Assembly: GCF_000968375.1 (NCBI RefSeq)
Contig: NZ_CP009933.1
Coordinates: 2,418,001-2,482,000, forward strand
Direction: 5' to 3'
Length of the DNA stretch: 64,000 bases
Source of the DNA: Clostridium scatologenes
GTDB lineage: Bacteria > Bacillota > Clostridia > Clostridiales > Clostridiaceae
In this document: in pieces, positions 62,198 to 64,000 of the stretch
Layout: every line of letters begins with the position of its first letter
How positions within the stretch are numbered: the stretch's first letter is position 1
The notes under the pieces: model-generated
The model's database searches: none
What the model saw: only the letters and a program-made list of their open reading frames with translations
Told to the model about the DNA's origin: nothing
Translations under genes and position numbers: made by a program

Positions 62198-63634
62198 ATG
62201 AAGTTTGACTTTAATATTATTAAGAAAAAATTAGGTGTAAAAAACTTTCTTATAATAAATTGTTTAATAACCTTTCTAGTATTGTATGTAATTATACAAT
62301 TATCCTATAAATCCTCAGCCTTTATAGTAAAAAAGCTTGTTTTTAATAATGAACAAATCAATAATATACCAATGTCTTCTTATTATAATGAAGACTTTGA
62401 TAAAATAAATTTAGGTTTTCTTTCTAAAATAGGTGCCTGGGAAGAAGTTCTCAATGAAGATAGGAAAGTAATCTATGTAAAAGGTGAAAAAAAAGATAGT
62501 ATAATGCAATACAATGATGAACAACTATTTAGATTATCTTCTGTTGGAAATTATTCATCTGAAAGTCCTTATTATGGGGAAGTATTTTCAGTAAAAGGAA
62601 AACATGGCGAACCCTATCTTTTTCTTTATAAAATTGATAGAAGGAAACTCACACTTTCCTTTACCTATAAACCTAATTTATATACTAAAGCCGACAGCCT
62701 TCTTTCTTTTAAGGTTTATGGAATACTATATTTAACTCAATTTCTTTATTTGTTAATAGGTTTATATATTTGCAGTCTTATAAGCTCTAAATTTATAACA
62801 AACCCTCTTAAAAACTTTATTTACAGCATAAAAAACTTAAAAAAGCTGGATTATGGCACTAGAGCTAATGTAAAAGGTTTAAAAGAGCTTCAAGATGTTG
62901 AAACTGAATTTAATGAAATGGTAATAGAACTTGAAAAAGTCAAAGAAGAAAATAAAAGAATAGATGAGAGTAAAAAAAGACTTTTAGTCGATATATCTCA
63001 TGATTTAAAAACGCCTATAACCTCTATTCAGGGATTCTCCAAGCTTTTGCTAGAGGAGAATGTAACCTTAGAGGAGAAAGAAAAATTCTTAAAGATAATA
63101 CATAATAAAGCAATATACTCCACAGCACTCATTGAAGATTTATTTGCACTTTCAAAACTGGAAGATTCAGAATATAGTCCTTCTTTAGTAAAGCTTAACT
63201 TTACTGAATGGCTTAGACGTCTTATTGTAGAATACTATGAAGAATTTCAAAATAAACACTTTAACTTAGAACTAAACATAAGTGATTATCCTATTATATT
63301 TGAATTTGATGAAAAGCTTATGAAAAGAGCAATCTCCAACATTTTTAATAATGCTTTAAATCATAATGAAGATTACACAAAATTAAAGATTTCTTGTTAT
63401 TTAGAAGATAATAATGTAATTTTACAAATTGGTAATACTGGACATTATATTGACAAATCAATTAGAGATATAATATTTGAACCCTTCGTAAAATCAGAAA
63501 TTAGTGCTGGTGGAAGTGGTCTGGGCCTAGCTATAACGAAAAAAATTATAAAAAAACATGGTGGACATATTAGACTTACTTCTAGTGAGTCCCTAAATAA
63601 TTTATTTATTATCTCTATTCCTCTTAAATTTTAG
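62198..63634 (+). CDS. Sensor histidine kinase
   Basis: This 478-aa kinase has helix 1 (about 17-40), an outer domain of about 135 residues, helix 2 (about 178-198), a HAMP linker, a short coiled coil, HisKA (LLVDISHDLKTPITSIQGF), N-box NIFNNALNHN and G-box GGSGLGLAITKKI. Unlike the BceS kinase it has a true extracellular sensor domain. ATG 62198 follows the regulator stop closely. It is cognate to 61502-62194. Confidence 0.93.
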   Translation: MKFDFNIIKKKLGVKNFLIINCLITFLVLYVIIQLSYKSSAFIVKKLVFNNEQINNIPMSSYYNEDFDKINLGFLSKIGAWEEVLNEDRKVIYVKGEKKDSIMQYNDEQLFRLSSVGNYSSESPYYGEVFSVKGKHGEPYLFLYKIDRRKLTLSFTYKPNLYTKADSLLSFKVYGILYLTQFLYLLIGLYICSLISSKFITNPLKNFIYSIKNLKKLDYGTRANVKGLKELQDVETEFNEMVIELEKVKEENKRIDESKKRLLVDISHDLKTPITSIQGFSKLLLEENVTLEEKEKFLKIIHNKAIYSTALIEDLFALSKLEDSEYSPSLVKLNFTEWLRRLIVEYYEEFQNKHFNLELNISDYPIIFEFDEKLMKRAISNIFNNALNHNEDYTKLKISCYLEDNNVILQIGNTGHYIDKSIRDIIFEPFVKSEISAGGSGLGLAITKKIIKKHGGHIRLTSSESLNNLFIISIPLKF

Positions 63635-63649
63635 AATTTATTAATGTTA

Positions 63650-63674
63650 GATTAGCTTTATATTAAGGCTAATC
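63650..63674 (+). terminator. Terminator-like hairpin after kinase gene
   Basis: GATTAGCTT (63650-63658) pairs with AAGGCTAATC (63665-63674, one bulged G), followed by TATTATTATTTT. It may limit read-through into the ABC gene. Confidence 0.65.
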
Positions 63675-63752
63675 TATTATTATTTTAAGTGAGTTTATAG
63701 TGGATACTTTTATTTAAACTCAATTAGCAATTTAAATTTAGGAGGAAATATT

Positions 63753-64000
63753 ATGCTTTCAATTAAAAATGTTTCTAAAAAATACTCAAATAATTTTACA
63801 GCTCTTTCAAATTTTAATCTTGAATTAGAAAGAGGAATAGTAGGTCTTTTAGGTGCAAATGGTGCTGGCAAATCAACACTGATGAAGATGATAGCCACAG
63901 TTTCAAAACCAACAGAAGGTGTTATTACCTGGAATGGATGTGACATTCATAAAAATGGTGATGAGCTTAGACATGCTTTAGGATATCTTCCCCAAAGCTT
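63753..64000 (+). CDS. ABC transporter ATP-binding protein (3' end outside window)
   Basis: The open frame begins at ATG 63753, 7 nt after AGGAGG, and runs off the window. The 82 visible residues open with MLSIKNVSKKYSNNFTALSN and contain Walker A LLGANGAGKST and the start of the Q-loop (ALGYLPQS). The GxNGAGKSTLMKMIAT context is typical of the lantibiotic-immunity/Nod-type export ATPases. It lies 118 nt after the kinase gene and probably forms a unit with a permease beyond the window. Confidence 0.9.
   Translation, partial: MLSIKNVSKKYSNNFTALSNFNLELERGIVGLLGANGAGKSTLMKMIATVSKPTEGVITWNGCDIHKNGDELRHALGYLPQS

Noticed and set aside
1..64000. CRISPR arrays, transposases, phage genes, tRNA or rRNA genes
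   Set aside because: None seen on either strand; the region reads as ordinary chromosome apart from the small repeats noted.

Overview
The base composition (strongly AT-rich), purine-rich Shine-Dalgarno sequences, frequent GTG/TTG starts and gene content (rubredoxin, LL-diaminopimelate aminotransferase, Agr-type peptide signalling, CWB2 cell-wall proteins, acetoin dehydrogenase) point to a chromosomal segment of an anaerobic Clostridium sensu lato; the species is not decided here. I see no phage, insertion sequence, CRISPR array, tRNA or rRNA.

Layout. 1-4.9 kb: end of a membrane GGDEF/EAL protein, then a compact quorum-sensing set in the order agrD (47 aa), agrC-like kinase, agrB, with no AgrA regulator. 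4.9-8.6 kb: a DUF3783 gene, a regulator-like fragment and a MacB/FtsX-type ABC transporter. 8.7-16.7 kb: secreted cell-surface cluster with one CWB2 protein and two very large GH127-type beta-L-arabinofuranosidases. 17-19 kb: rubredoxin, then a tandem glycine-riboswitch-like leader with its own terminator in front of an amino-acid permease. 19.1-21.7 kb: UvrD-like helicase with an embedded DnaQ-type exonuclease. 21.9-26.6 kb: secreted transglutaminase-like, CWB2 and leucine-rich-repeat proteins. 26.7-32.3 kb: a decayed ATC-hydrolase gene, a PucR-type regulator and, divergently, two uroporphyrinogen-decarboxylase-family genes flanking an MFS transporter. 32.3-35.4 kb: a small DMT transporter behind an attenuator, a methyltransferase and dapL.

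35.8-46.6 kb is an acetoin-catabolism unit read on the minus strand. The sigma-54 activator gene acoR comes first, followed by a textbook -24/-12 promoter and Lin0512-acoA-acoB-acoX-acoC-acoL-SGNH hydrolase-lipB-lipA. Lipoate synthesis genes sit directly behind two lipoyl-domain proteins that need lipoate. The first gene appears to use an AUU start, because every other in-frame start lies upstream of the predicted transcription start.

46.9-64 kb carries two paralogous MFS exporters, a vanY-vanR-vanS-like set, an APC permease behind a CodY-like box, a complete BceRS-BceAB-type antimicrobial-peptide module with a BceR-like operator, a D-2-hydroxyacid dehydrogenase, a DUF4097 envelope protein, and a divergent two-component system leading into an ABC transporter cut by the window end. 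Three of these two-component systems have recognisable operator candidates (10-bp and 11-bp direct repeats, and TTACA-N4-TGTAA).

No completely unknown multi-gene system stands out. The best leads are the AgrA-less agr set whose predicted signal ring residue is serine, the sigma-54/AUU-start arrangement in the aco operon, the T-box-like attenuator that has no room for stem I, the helicase-exonuclease fusion, and the repeat-flanked MFS gene between the two UroD-family genes.
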